Assembly: GCF_004328705.1 (NCBI RefSeq)
Contig: NZ_CP035319.1
Location: 1,984,001-2,048,000 of the forward strand
Length of the DNA stretch: 64,000 bases
Source of the DNA: Rhodococcus sp. ABRD24
Lineage (GTDB): Bacteria > Actinomycetota > Actinomycetes > Mycobacteriales > Mycobacteriaceae
Reading direction: 5' to 3'
Part shown: positions 15,568 through 23,936 of the stretch, piece by piece
Layout of the letters: each line of letters begins with the position of its first letter
Numbering within the stretch: position 1 is the first letter of the stretch
Made by a program: the position numbers and the translations under genes
The notes under the pieces: generated by a model
Database searches by the model: none
Told to the model about the DNA's origin: nothing
The model's input: only the letters and a program-made list of their open reading frames with translations

Positions 15568-18294
15568 GTGTTCGCTCGCTGGGGAGATCTCGTCTACCGG
15601 GCCCGCTTCACCGTCATCGCCGTGATGGTGGCCGGGCTGTTGGCGCTGGGTGCCTACGGATCCGGTGTCGGCGCCCACCTCAGTCAGAGCGGGCTGGACG
15701 ATCCCGGCTCGGAATCGGTGGCGGCCGCGAAACTCGCGGACGGTACGTTCGGCCGGGATACGACGGGTGACGTCGTCGCGATGTACACGGCACCCGAGGG
15801 CAAGACCGTCGATGACCCCGCATTCAGCGCGCAGGTCGTCGACAGCCTGCAGCGACTGCTCGCGGAGCATCCGGACGAGGTCGCGAAGGTCAACGGCAGC
15901 TACTTCCCGCTGCCCAACACCCCGCGCCTACCGGCGATGGCGACCGCAGACCGCACGCACGCGATCGCGAGCATTGCGCTCGAGGGCGACAACGACACCG
16001 CGATCACCAACAACTTCCGCGCGATCAAGGACTCGTTACAGATCGACGGTGTCGAGGTGCAACTCGCCGGCATGCAACCGGTCGCGAGCGCGATCAACGA
16101 CACCATCGCGAACGACATCAAACGCATGGAGTTGCTCGCGATCCCGGCGGTCGCGGTGCTGCTGTTCTTCGTGTTCGGTGGTGTCATCGCCGCCGCACTA
16201 CCACTGGTCGTCGGCGGTCTGACGATCCTCGGCGCCAACGGCATCGTCCGGGTGATCACGCACTTCACCGACGTCAACTCGTTCGTGATGTCGGTCGTCT
16301 CACTGATCGGCCTGGGCCTGGCGATCGACTACGGCCTGTTCATCGTGAGCCGGTTCCGCGAGGAACTCGGCGACGGTTACGACACCCGAGCGGCGGTGCG
16401 TCGCAGCGTGATGACGGCGGGCCGGACCGTGTTGTTCTCCGCGACGATGGTCATCGCGAGCCTCGGTGGCCTGTTGCTCTTCCCGCAGGGCTTCCTCAAA
16501 TCAATGGCGTACGGCGCGATCGCGACGGTGTTGCTGGCGGCCTTCACGTCGGTCACGGTGCTGCCTGCCCTGCTCAGCATCATCGGCACACGCATCGACA
16601 AGTTCGGCCTCAAACGGTTCGGCCAGACCAAGTCGACCGAGGAGATCGAATCCAGCATCTGGGGTCGCCTCACACGCTGGGTGATGCGCAACCCGCTCAA
16701 GGTGACGATCCCGATCGTGGTCGGCCTGCTGCTGCTCATCATCCCGATGACCGGCATCAAGTTCGGCGGTATCAACGAGCAGTACCTCCCCACCGACAAC
16801 CCGACCCGTATCGCGCAGGAGCAGTTCGACGAACTGTTCCCCGGCAGCCGCACCGAACCGGTGAAACTGGTGATCCAAGGTGCCGAGGGCGCCCAGGTGG
16901 GACAGATCCTCAAGACCGCGAGCGGCGCCCCCGGCCTGGTCGAGAAGTTCTCGATCACCGGCCCGGCGAAGGACGGCGTCCAGGTCCTCAAGGCCGGTCT
17001 GGTCGACCGCAACGACTCGGCTCCCACCATCGACTACCTGCGCGCGATGGACACCCCGGACGGCGTGCAGGTGCTCGTCGGCGGTACGCCGGCGATCGAG
17101 CAGGACAGCATCAACGCTCTCCTCGACAACCTGCCGCTCATGGTCGTCACGGTCCTGCTCCTGACGACGCTGCTGATGTTCCTCGCGTTCGGTTCGATCG
17201 TGCTACCGATCAAGGCCGTGCTGATGAGCGCGCTGGGACTCGGTGCAACGCTCGGCATCCTGACCTGGATCTTCGTCGACGGACATGGGTCGAGCCTGCT
17301 CAGCTTCACTCCGGGGCCCATCACGTCGCCGGTGCTCGTGCTCATCGTCGCGATCATCTACGGACTGTCCATCGACTACGAGGTCTTCCTGCTCTCCCGG
17401 ATGGTCGAGGCCCGCTCGCAGGGGGCGAGCACCACGGAGGCCATTCGTATCGGCACGGCGCACACCGGTCGAATCATCACTGCGGCCGCGCTCATCCTCA
17501 TCGTCGTCACCGGCGCGTTCGGCTTCTCCGAACTGGTGATGATGAAGTACATCGCATACGGCATGATCGCGGCTCTCATCATCGACGCGACCGTGATCCG
17601 CATGTTCCTGGTGCCGGCCGTCATGAAACTGCTCGGCGACGACTGCTGGTGGGCGCCGGCCTGGATGAAGCGCATTCAGCGGAAGATCGGGCTCGGCGAG
17701 CCGATCCTCGACAGCGAACTCGTGCCCAGCGATGTCCCACAGCTGACGGCGTCGGACGGCGCCGTCCCAGCACCGGCACCGGCCGAGGCTCCGACGATGG
17801 CGATGGCGGCCGTCGCACCCGCACCGCCACGCGATTCGGATCCGTTGACCCAGCCGATCCCGCGAATCTCCGCGGCGCCCCGCGCCCGCGTCGCTCCCGC
17901 ACCGATCGCCGATCCGGCGCCGAAGGCTGCTCCCGAGGTTCCTGACGCCCCGGTCGTCGAGGTCCAGCGGACCGCACCAAAGGCCGAGAGCCGGCCGCGG
18001 CCGCCGCGATCCGAAGACGGCGAAGAGGTGGCGTGGCTCGCCGCGCTACGCGCGCCGAACACGGGCGCCGTGCCGATCGTGAAGCCGCAAGCCGAGCCGG
18101 AGCCGAAGCCCGCACCCGAGCCCGAGCCGAAGCCGAAGCCCGCACCCGAGCCGGAGCCGAAGCCGAAGCCCGCACCCGAGAGCGGGGCCCGGCACAACGC
18201 CACCCACGGGGCCGAGGATCCGACTCCCGGTCGTCACCGCGGCGGGGTCAGCGTCAGTGAGCTGCTGGCCCGGCACAACGAGGAAGAGGACTGA
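15568..18294 (+). CDS. mmpL3: MmpL3-type RND transporter for trehalose monomycolate
   Basis: 908 residues. In mycobacteria MmpL3 moves trehalose monomycolate across the inner membrane using proton motive force and is essential. Twelve helices in two halves are visible. The proton-relay Asp-Tyr pairs occur as GLAIDYGLFIVSRFREE (helix 4, about residue 254) and YGLSIDYEVFLLSRMVEA (helix 10, about residue 598). The periplasmic domain begins GVGAHLSQSGLDDPGSES. The C-terminal cytoplasmic tail (about 710-908) is Pro/Ala-rich with PEPKPKPAPE repeats and ends SELLARHNEEED. GTG follows GAGGAG. The neighbourhood (trmB, NYN, PerM-type and UPF0104 genes) matches the mmpL3 locus of mycobacteria, so this is the mycolate exporter and not another MmpL. 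Confidence 0.93.
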   Translation: MFARWGDLVYRARFTVIAVMVAGLLALGAYGSGVGAHLSQSGLDDPGSESVAAAKLADGTFGRDTTGDVVAMYTAPEGKTVDDPAFSAQVVDSLQRLLAEHPDEVAKVNGSYFPLPNTPRLPAMATADRTHAIASIALEGDNDTAITNNFRAIKDSLQIDGVEVQLAGMQPVASAINDTIANDIKRMELLAIPAVAVLLFFVFGGVIAAALPLVVGGLTILGANGIVRVITHFTDVNSFVMSVVSLIGLGLAIDYGLFIVSRFREELGDGYDTRAAVRRSVMTAGRTVLFSATMVIASLGGLLLFPQGFLKSMAYGAIATVLLAAFTSVTVLPALLSIIGTRIDKFGLKRFGQTKSTEEIESSIWGRLTRWVMRNPLKVTIPIVVGLLLLIIPMTGIKFGGINEQYLPTDNPTRIAQEQFDELFPGSRTEPVKLVIQGAEGAQVGQILKTASGAPGLVEKFSITGPAKDGVQVLKAGLVDRNDSAPTIDYLRAMDTPDGVQVLVGGTPAIEQDSINALLDNLPLMVVTVLLLTTLLMFLAFGSIVLPIKAVLMSALGLGATLGILTWIFVDGHGSSLLSFTPGPITSPVLVLIVAIIYGLSIDYEVFLLSRMVEARSQGASTTEAIRIGTAHTGRIITAAALILIVVTGAFGFSELVMMKYIAYGMIAALIIDATVIRMFLVPAVMKLLGDDCWWAPAWMKRIQRKIGLGEPILDSELVPSDVPQLTASDGAVPAPAPAEAPTMAMAAVAPAPPRDSDPLTQPIPRISAAPRARVAPAPIADPAPKAAPEVPDAPVVEVQRTAPKAESRPRPPRSEDGEEVAWLAALRAPNTGAVPIVKPQAEPEPKPAPEPEPKPKPAPEPEPKPKPAPESGARHNATHGAEDPTPGRHRGGVSVSELLARHNEEED
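18097..18180 (+). repeat. Tandem 30-base repeat in the mmpL3 tail
   Basis: A 24-base partial unit (18097-18120) and two full 30-base units (18121-18150, 18151-18180, 2 mismatches) encode PEPKPKPAPE. In frame, and a likely site of length variation. Confidence 0.8.
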
Positions 18295-18304
18295 TCCGTC
18301 CGCT

Positions 18305-18967
18305 TCAGGTGCCGAGCATCTTCCGCAGCGCGGTGCCGAACGGGTGCTTGGCAGTGATCGAGCCGAACCGTACGCGGCCCCGCACCACGAGGTGCAGCGG
18401 GCCGTAGGGCGGACCGGTCCTGACCTTGTTCGATGCCGATCCGGCGACAGCGTCGACGCCGTTGAGGTCTACCGTTGCTTCCGGCGGCACGATCAGCGTG
18501 ATGCTGCTGCAGTAGTCGTCGACGGTCACGTGCACCACCTGGGTCTGCATCACCGCCTCGGTGAAATCGAGAGTGACGCTGCCCATTCGTGTGTCGAGGT
18601 ACAGGGTGGGCGGTACGTGCCACGGTCCCTTGCGGGTCACGGTCGACATGCGCCCGCGAATGACGTTGGACGGCACAGACTGTCCCGTGACCGCCGGGTG
18701 TGCAGGTGGCGGTACGGGAACAGGGACGGGCGCACTGGGCACCGCGGGCTGCGGGTAGGGGCCTGCGCCGTACGCCGGATTCAGTTGCATGCCGGGCAGA
18801 TCTGCGAGCACCGCGTTGAGTTCACCCCTGGTCTTCGCGGCGAGTGCGCTGTCCATTCGTTCGGTGAACTCGCCGAGGGAGAGCATGCCCTGCCCCACCG
18901 CGCGTTGCAGCAGTTCCCCGACATGCTCGCGCTCGGCATCGGACACCCGCAAATCTCTTGCCTCCAT
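18305..18967 (-). CDS. DUF1707 (SHOCT-like) domain protein
   Basis: 220 residues. The N-terminal 55 residues (RVSDAEREHVGELLQRAVGQ, then GMLSLGEFTERMDSALAAKT) are a DUF1707 domain. A Pro/Ala/Gly-rich linker leads to a C-terminal beta-rich domain (about 125-220) like the DUF1707-linked cell-wall stress-response (LiaF-like) domains. No membrane helix is seen. The ATG at 18967 fits the domain start; the frame is open upstream. It is convergent with mmpL3 (10 bases) and downstream of the PerM-type gene. A TATTCT hexamer (18980-18975) seven bases before ATG suggests its own leaderless promoter. Function unknown. Confidence 0.7.
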   Translation of the reverse strand: MEARDLRVSDAEREHVGELLQRAVGQGMLSLGEFTERMDSALAAKTRGELNAVLADLPGMQLNPAYGAGPYPQPAVPSAPVPVPVPPPAHPAVTGQSVPSNVIRGRMSTVTRKGPWHVPPTLYLDTRMGSVTLDFTEAVMQTQVVHVTVDDYCSSITLIVPPEATVDLNGVDAVAGSASNKVRTGPPYGPLHLVVRGRVRFGSITAKHPFGTALRKMLGT

Positions 18968-18992
18968 GGCGCCCAGAATAGTGGGCAGCGCA

Positions 18993-20231
18993 TCAGTCCC
19001 GGGGGTCCGGCAGACCGCCAGGATCGTGATCGCCCGGCTCGTCGGGACTGGCGGGGAACAGTGGCACCGACGGGTCGGCGCTGACGAGGGACTCGTATGT
19101 TTCCTCGGCCTCCTCCGGGTCCTCCGCACACAGCGACCGGACGGCGGTGTTCATGAATGCGACGATCGGGACGGCGAGCAGGCCGCCGACGATGCCGGCG
19201 AGCACGATTCCGGTGGTGATCGCGAGGACCACCGCGAGCGGATGCAGTCGCACCGCCCGGCCGAGCAGCAGCGGCTGCAGGACATGTCCCTCGAGCTGCA
19301 TGATGCCGATGATGATGCCGAGCACGATCAGCGCGGTGAGCAGTCCCTTCGTGACGAGCGCGACCAGCACCGCGAGGAAGCCGGTGACGAACGCGCCGAC
19401 GATCGGAATGAACGCACCGATGAACACCAGCGACGCCAGTGGCAGCGCGAGCGGAACTCCGAGTATCGCGAGGCCGGCACCGATACCGATCGCGTCGGCC
19501 GCTGCCACCGCGACGGTCGCGCGAACGTAGCCGACGAGCGAGCTGAAGCCCTGCTTGCCAGCCAGCCGCACGCGGCTCCGCGAGCCCTTCGGCACGAGCC
19601 TGGTGACGAACTCCCACACCTGGGCACCGCCGTACAGGAAGAACACCAGGGTGAACAGAGTGAGGAACGCACCGGCGAAGATCTCCCCGACCACGGCGGC
19701 GGTGGTCAGGGCACCGCTGGTGAGAGCCTCCTGATTGGACTGGATAGCCTTGACGACGTTGTCGCCGGCGTGCCGGATCTGGTCCTCGCTGAAGTGGAGT
19801 GGCCCGTCGGTCAGCCAGTCCTGCGCTTTGGTGATGCTGGCGGTGAACTGGTCGCTGAGCCCAGGCAGGCCCGCGATGAACTGTTCCACGACGAACGACA
19901 GGATCGCGCCGACGATTCCGATGGTGCCGACGACAGCGAGCAGCACAGCGCCCGCGCGCGGGACTCCGCGGCGATCCATCCAGTCCACGGAGGGCAGCAG
20001 CAGCGCAGACACCAGCAGTGCGAGCGCCACCGGGATCACCACGGTCTCGAGCTTGGAGACTACGAAACCCAGGGCGAGTACCCCCGCGAGCAGCACCAGC
20101 AGGCGCCACGTCCATGCGGCGCCGACGCGGACGAGGGGATGAACCGACTCCGAAGCCGCGCGGATCGGCCTCGACGGTTCCACCGATTCGGCGGCGGGTG
20201 CGGCGGCCTCCCCCGGCTGCTTATCGCTCAC
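18993..20231 (-). CDS. AI-2E/PerM-family membrane protein (Rv0205-like)
   Basis: 412 residues. After about 30 acidic residues there are roughly seven to eight membrane helices. RLVLVLLAGVLALGFVV-like hydrophobic stretches begin at about residue 40, SLVFIGAFIPIVGAFVTGFL is the conserved family motif region, and GHVLQPLLLGRAVRLHPLAV is the PerM signature. The family includes AI-2 exporters, Na+/H+ antiporters and the mycobacterial PerM, which is tied to cell division. The position beside mmpL3 equals Rv0205. A C-terminal acidic tail (AEDPEEAEETYESLVS) is present. The GTG has TAGGCT six bases upstream and is divergent from the adenylate cyclase. The transported substrate is unknown. Confidence 0.85.
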   Translation of the reverse strand: MSDKQPGEAAAPAAESVEPSRPIRAASESVHPLVRVGAAWTWRLLVLLAGVLALGFVVSKLETVVIPVALALLVSALLLPSVDWMDRRGVPRAGAVLLAVVGTIGIVGAILSFVVEQFIAGLPGLSDQFTASITKAQDWLTDGPLHFSEDQIRHAGDNVVKAIQSNQEALTSGALTTAAVVGEIFAGAFLTLFTLVFFLYGGAQVWEFVTRLVPKGSRSRVRLAGKQGFSSLVGYVRATVAVAAADAIGIGAGLAILGVPLALPLASLVFIGAFIPIVGAFVTGFLAVLVALVTKGLLTALIVLGIIIGIMQLEGHVLQPLLLGRAVRLHPLAVVLAITTGIVLAGIVGGLLAVPIVAFMNTAVRSLCAEDPEEAEETYESLVSADPSVPLFPASPDEPGDHDPGGLPDPRD

Positions 20232-20237
20232 CGCGCG

Positions 20238-20243
20238 AGCCTA
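20238..20243 (-). promoter_or_regulatory. -10 hexamer of a leaderless PerM-family mRNA
   Basis: On the minus strand TAGGCT is followed by six bases and then the GTG at 20231. No Shine-Dalgarno sequence. Confidence 0.5.
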
Positions 20244-20342
20244 TCGGGACAGCCGGGTTCGCGACGGACAACACGGGCGCCCGGCGCGGCAACAGTGTGC
20301 GCTTGCAGGACGGTGTCGGGCGTCCCGCTAAATTATGAGATC

Positions 20343-21857
20343 GTGTGGGCATCGTACCGAGCAGTGGCGCTGACGATTCGCAGTCGTTGGCCTCTCTACA
20401 TGCTCTCGATGCTCGGCGCCAATGTCATCGGCGCGGTCCTGGTGTTCGCGTTCGTTCGCTACGGCGTCCCGATTCCGGATTCGGCGGGGATCATCAACGA
20501 CCGGGTCCGCAACGTCGTGATCTTCGGTGTCTATCTGGTGTTCGCGGGGGTCGTCAGTCTCACCGCGGCAGCGATGATGCTGCGGTCGGTGATCCGCTGG
20601 CAGCTGCGCGGCGGCCCGCCGACCCGTAGCGAACAGATGTCGGCGCTGCACGCGCCGCTGCGGCAGGCGATCGTGCACCTGGGGCTGTGGTTCCTCGGCG
20701 GTGTCTTGTTCGTGATCCTGACCGTCGAGGAGATGCCCGAGCTCGCAGTCGCGGTCGTCGTGACTGTCTGTATGGCGGCGACCACGACATTCGGCTTCAC
20801 CTACATGCTCGGCGAGCGGATCCTGCGGCCCGTCGCAGCGCAGGCCCTGAGCGAGGGCCAGTTCGACCGGACGATGGCGCCCGGCGTAGGCACGCGCATG
20901 GCCATGACGTGGGGGCTGGGCACGCTGATGCCGGTCATCGGCATCATCCTGCTGTGCGCCACGCAGCTGACCACCGACTTGAAGTTCTCACCGAGCGCGC
21001 TGGCGTGGGCAATCCTGCTGCTGTCGATCATGGCGATCGTCCAGGCGTTCGCGCTGTCGATGCTCACCGCGAGCCAGATCTCCGACCCCATCCGGCAGCT
21101 GCGCCGCGCCATCGAGCGGGCGCAGCGAGGAGAGACGGACGTGCGGGTGGAGGTCTTCGACGGCAGCGAGATCGGCCGTCTTCAGGTGGGCTTCAACCGG
21201 ATGATGCGCGAGTCCGACGAACGCAAGCTGCTGCGGGAGCTGTTCGGTCAGCACGTCGGCGAGGACGTCGCCCGGCGCGCACTGCAGTTCGGTACCGAGC
21301 TCGGCGGCGAGACCCGATTCGTCGCGGTGCTCTTCGTCGACATGGTCGGCTCCACCGGCGCGGCAGCGGAACGGCCACCCGGCGAGGTCGTCGAGCTGCT
21401 CAACGAGTTCTTCCGTGTGGTCGTGGATGTCGTCGACCGGCACCACGGCTTCGTGAACAAGTTCATGGGCGATGCGGCACTGGCGATCTTCGGCGCTCCG
21501 CTGGACCGTCCGGACGCGCCGACGGCAGCACTCGCCGCGGCCCGGGAGCTGAGGTTCGCGCTCAACGAGATCACCGGGCTCGACATCGGTATCGGCGTGT
21601 CGGCGGGTCTCGCGGTGGCCGGCAACATCGGCGCGGCCGAGCGGTTCGAGTACACGGTGATCGGGGACCCGGTGAACGAGGCGTCGAGGCTGACCGAGCT
21701 GGCGAAGCTGCGCCCGAGCCGCGTCCTGGCGTCGACCAGTGCCCTGTACTTCGCGGACGATGAGGAGCAGGAGCACTGGGAGCTGGGCGATCAGGTGCAG
21801 TTGCGGGGCCGTCGCCGCAACACGCACCTGGCATGGCCAGTGTTGTATCCGGAGTGA
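20343..21857 (+). CDS. Membrane class III adenylate cyclase with HAMP domain
   Basis: 504 residues. Six hydrophobic segments (residues 10-240), a HAMP domain (SQISDPIRQLRRAIERAQRG, about 245-300), then a class III cyclase domain (about 325-495). Metal-binding aspartates are in VLFVDMVGST and FMGDAALAIFG, the purine-selecting Lys in GFVNKFMGD, and the transition-state Asn/Arg in IGDPVNEASRL, so all key residues for cAMP synthesis are present. It resembles the Rv1318c-Rv1320c group. The GTG at 20343 has an AATTAT hexamer six bases upstream; in-frame GTGs lie at about 20313 and 20295. The UPF0104 gene follows closely. The sensed signal is unknown. Confidence 0.88.
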   Translation: MWASYRAVALTIRSRWPLYMLSMLGANVIGAVLVFAFVRYGVPIPDSAGIINDRVRNVVIFGVYLVFAGVVSLTAAAMMLRSVIRWQLRGGPPTRSEQMSALHAPLRQAIVHLGLWFLGGVLFVILTVEEMPELAVAVVVTVCMAATTTFGFTYMLGERILRPVAAQALSEGQFDRTMAPGVGTRMAMTWGLGTLMPVIGIILLCATQLTTDLKFSPSALAWAILLLSIMAIVQAFALSMLTASQISDPIRQLRRAIERAQRGETDVRVEVFDGSEIGRLQVGFNRMMRESDERKLLRELFGQHVGEDVARRALQFGTELGGETRFVAVLFVDMVGSTGAAAERPPGEVVELLNEFFRVVVDVVDRHHGFVNKFMGDAALAIFGAPLDRPDAPTAALAAARELRFALNEITGLDIGIGVSAGLAVAGNIGAAERFEYTVIGDPVNEASRLTELAKLRPSRVLASTSALYFADDEEQEHWELGDQVQLRGRRRNTHLAWPVLYPE

Positions 21858-21873
21858 TGTGACGAACCTTGGT

Positions 21874-21879
21874 TACGCT
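21874..21879 (+). promoter_or_regulatory. -10 hexamer before the UPF0104 gene
   Basis: TACGCT ends six bases before the GTG at 21886. The same hexamer at the same distance precedes the DUF3054 gene at 39352. Confidence 0.45.
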
Positions 21880-21885
21880 GGGCTC

Positions 21886-23079
21886 GTGGCACAGCCGGAG
21901 CCCGACCCTCGAGGCGGCGTCCCCGACCAGCGGGACGTACCCCCGGCCGAACGTCCGCGGGGGCGCTTTCGGTGGCTCAAGTGGGTGGCCGCGGTCCTGC
22001 TCGTCGCGCTCCTCATCGGTGAGGGCATCTACCTGTGGCCGCGGCTGCACGAGTCGTGGAAGGCCCTCTCGGAAATCCATTGGGGCTGGTTGGCGCTGTG
22101 CATCGTCGCGCAGGCCGTCTCGCTCAGCGGCTATGGCCGGGTCCAGAAGCAGCTCCTGCGCGCGGGCGGCGTGCCGGTGAGCCAGAGCAAGTCCGTCTCG
22201 GTGGTCTACGGCTCCACTGCGATGTCGCTGACGTTGCCGGCCGGTCAGGTGTTCTCGACGGCATTCACATACAAGGAGACGCGGCGCTGGGGCGCGAGCC
22301 CGGTGGTCGCGTCGTGGCAGCTGGCGATTTCCGGGGTGATCGCGGCGGCGGGGCTGGCGCTGCTCGGTTGGGCGGGTGCGCTGCTGGTCGGCGGCTCGGT
22401 CAGCCCGTTCACTCTGCTGTTCTCCGTCATCGGCCTGGTGGCACTGCTGTACGCCGGCCGTTACGTCTCGGCGCATCCCGACGCGATCGAGGGTGCGGCA
22501 CGGTGGGTGCTCACCCGGGTGAACTCCCTCCGCGACAAGCCCGCCGAAACAGGTATGGACGCGGTGCGCGCGACGATCGAGCAGCTCGACTCGGTTCGGT
22601 TGGGCAAACGCGACGCGGCATTGACCGTGGGCTGGTCCGCGGTCCACCGGCTCGCGGACGTGGTCTGTCTGGGTGCGGCGTGCTTCGCGATCGGCGCCGA
22701 CCCGGTTCTCGCCGGTCTGCTCATCGCCTTCGCGGCCGGCAAGGCGGTCGCGACCATTCCGGGCGCGCCTGGCGGCCTGGTGTATGTCGACGCGACACTC
22801 ATCGCAACCCTCACGACGGCGGCGAGCATCAGTGCCTCGCAGGCGGTCGCGGCCGCATTCGTCTACCGCGGGGTCAGTTTCATCCTCGTGGCGATCGTCG
22901 GCTGGATCATCTTCCTGTTTCTGTTCCGCGGACGGCAGCACGAGGATTCGGGATTGGACGCCGAACTCGAGCGTCGCGAGACCCCGGCGCTGCCGGAGCG
23001 TCGCAGCGCGGCGGATCCGGCCGGGGCGATCATCCCGCCGCACACCGAGAACCCGCGAGCACACCCACCGGCCGAGTAG
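21886..23079 (+). CDS. UPF0104 / lysyl-PG-synthase-like membrane protein (Rv0204c-like)
   Basis: 397 residues with about eight membrane helices. SGYGRVQKQLLRAGGVPVSQ and the conserved SLTLPAGQVFSTAFTYKETR match the flippase part of the AglD/MprF-like family (UPF0104), and IPGAPGGLVYVDATL is its later conserved motif. There is no MprF catalytic domain. Relatives move or bind lipid-linked substrates. A Rv0204c homologue stands at the same place in mycobacteria, which argues for an envelope role. An alternative GTG at 21859 follows GGAG at the cyclase stop and would add nine residues. It ends 10 bases before the convergent GntR gene. The C-terminal 60 residues are hydrophilic. Confidence 0.78.
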   Translation: MAQPEPDPRGGVPDQRDVPPAERPRGRFRWLKWVAAVLLVALLIGEGIYLWPRLHESWKALSEIHWGWLALCIVAQAVSLSGYGRVQKQLLRAGGVPVSQSKSVSVVYGSTAMSLTLPAGQVFSTAFTYKETRRWGASPVVASWQLAISGVIAAAGLALLGWAGALLVGGSVSPFTLLFSVIGLVALLYAGRYVSAHPDAIEGAARWVLTRVNSLRDKPAETGMDAVRATIEQLDSVRLGKRDAALTVGWSAVHRLADVVCLGAACFAIGADPVLAGLLIAFAAGKAVATIPGAPGGLVYVDATLIATLTTAASISASQAVAAAFVYRGVSFILVAIVGWIIFLFLFRGRQHEDSGLDAELERRETPALPERRSAADPAGAIIPPHTENPRAHPPAE

Positions 23080-23088
23080 CCGGCGTGG

Positions 23089-23772
23089 TCAACGCAGGCC
23101 TGCCGCCATCCCCTCGAGGTGTGCCCGGCTGATCCGGACTGCCTCCGTGGCGTCCCCCGCCGCGATGGCGTCGACAAGGGCGAGATGCTCGTCGGCATTC
23201 GGCTCGGTCTTCCGATCGCGGAGCCCCAGCAGGCCGATCATCTCCACCATCGCGTCGGCCAGCCGGGGCACGAACGTCTCGAACAACTCCGACAGGACGG
23301 GATTGTGCGCGGCCGCGATGACGGCACGGTGCACCTCGATATCGGCGTCGACGAACCCCCGATCGGGCGTGTCGACCGCGTCCGCGCGTACCTGCAGCGC
23401 TCGGCGCATGGCCGCAATGTCGGCATCGTTGGCGCGGAGGGCCGCCAGGCGCGCGGCCTCCACTTCGATAGCGGTACGGACCTCGATCACTGCCGCGATT
23501 GCCTCGGTGCGGACCACCGCCTCCCACCCGTCGGCCTCGGGTTCGAGCCGTTCAACAAACACCCCGGACCCCTGGCGCGACCGCACCATGCCCTGGCCGG
23601 CGAGCATCCGCAGCGCCTCGCGGACCGTGGAACGGCCGATACCCAGTTCGGCCGCCAGGGTCGTCTCCCCCGGCATTTTCGTGCCGATCTCCCACTCCCC
23701 CGCATGCAGCCGACGCCGCAGCTGTTCGACGGCCTGATCGGCCAGCAGGCTGCGGCTCAGTGGGGCGGTCAC
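23089..23772 (-). CDS. GntR-family regulator, FadR/FCD subfamily
   Basis: 227 residues. The winged helix-turn-helix is at residues 10-75 ([20 protein letters not shown], then [13 protein letters not shown]). The C-terminal FCD domain (about 90-220) has the metal-ligand pattern [30 protein letters not shown] and SRAHLEGM, so the ligand is probably a carboxylate bound with a metal ion. GTG follows GAGGAG. A FadR-type palindrome (TTGTCAGACAA) lies 15 bases upstream in the gap shared with leuA and coincides with the predicted leuA -35 box, so the protein may repress itself and leuA. The effector is unknown; a branched-chain keto acid would make sense. Confidence 0.88.
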   Translation of the reverse strand: MTAPLSRSLLADQAVEQLRRRLHAGEWEIGTKMPGETTLAAELGIGRSTVREALRMLAGQGMVRSRQGSGVFVERLEPEADGWEAVVRTEAIAAVIEVRTAIEVEAARLAALRANDADIAAMRRALQVRADAVDTPDRGFVDADIEVHRAVIAAAHNPVLSELFETFVPRLADAMVEMIGLLGLRDRKTEPNADEHLALVDAIAAGDATEAVRISRAHLEGMAAGLR

Positions 23773-23786
23773 GCCAACTCCTCAGG

Positions 23787-23797
23787 TTGTCAGACAA
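23787..23797. promoter_or_regulatory. GntR/FadR-type operator
   Basis: TTGTCAGACAA is a perfect 5-1-5 palindrome and fits the FadR-subfamily consensus TNGTNNNACNA. It lies 15 bases upstream of the gntR start and covers the predicted -35 box of leuA. Confidence 0.65.
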
Positions 23798-23815
23798 GTT
23801 GTTTTGCTCTAGCTT
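23787..23815 (+). promoter_or_regulatory. leuA promoter (-35 TTGTCA, -10 TAGCTT)
   Basis: TTGTCA (23787-23792), a 17-base spacer and TAGCTT (23810-23815) form a good sigma-70-like promoter. The predicted first base is 23822, the G of the leader-peptide GTG, so the leader mRNA would be leaderless. Confidence 0.6.
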
Positions 23816-23821
23816 AGCCTC

Positions 23822-23866
23822 GTGGCTTTTCGCGGACTGCTCCTCGGCTGCCGCGGCGGGGTCTGA
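23822..23866 (+). CDS. leuL: leuA leader peptide with three Leu codons
   Basis: A 14-residue open frame, [14 protein letters not shown], reads CTG CTC CTC in a row. Its end lies inside the left arm of the hairpin at 23851-23888. Ribosome stalling at the Leu codons when leucyl-tRNA is scarce would keep the hairpin from forming: classic attenuation, as described for leuA in actinobacteria. The frame was too short for ordinary gene calling. The start has no Shine-Dalgarno sequence but coincides with the predicted transcription start. Confidence 0.6.
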   Translation: MAFRGLLLGCRGGV

Positions 23867-23888
23867 CCGGACCGGCACCCCGCCGCGG
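23851..23888 (+). terminator. Attenuator hairpin of leuA
   Basis: Perfect 12-base arms, CCGCGGCGGGGT (23851-23862) and its complement (23877-23888), around a 14-base loop. The arm begins in the leader peptide reading frame. The hairpin lies 48 bases before the leuA ATG and has no U-run, so it could act on transcription or on translation. Confidence 0.6.
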
Positions 23889-23936
23889 GGTTCCGTCGCG
23901 CCGGTCGACCCATTCGATCCGCCCAGGAGTCCCGCC

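Noticed and set aside
18097..18180. Short repeats resembling a CRISPR or satellite array
   Set aside because: They are in-frame PEPKPKPAPE codons inside the mmpL3 tail, with no spacers.
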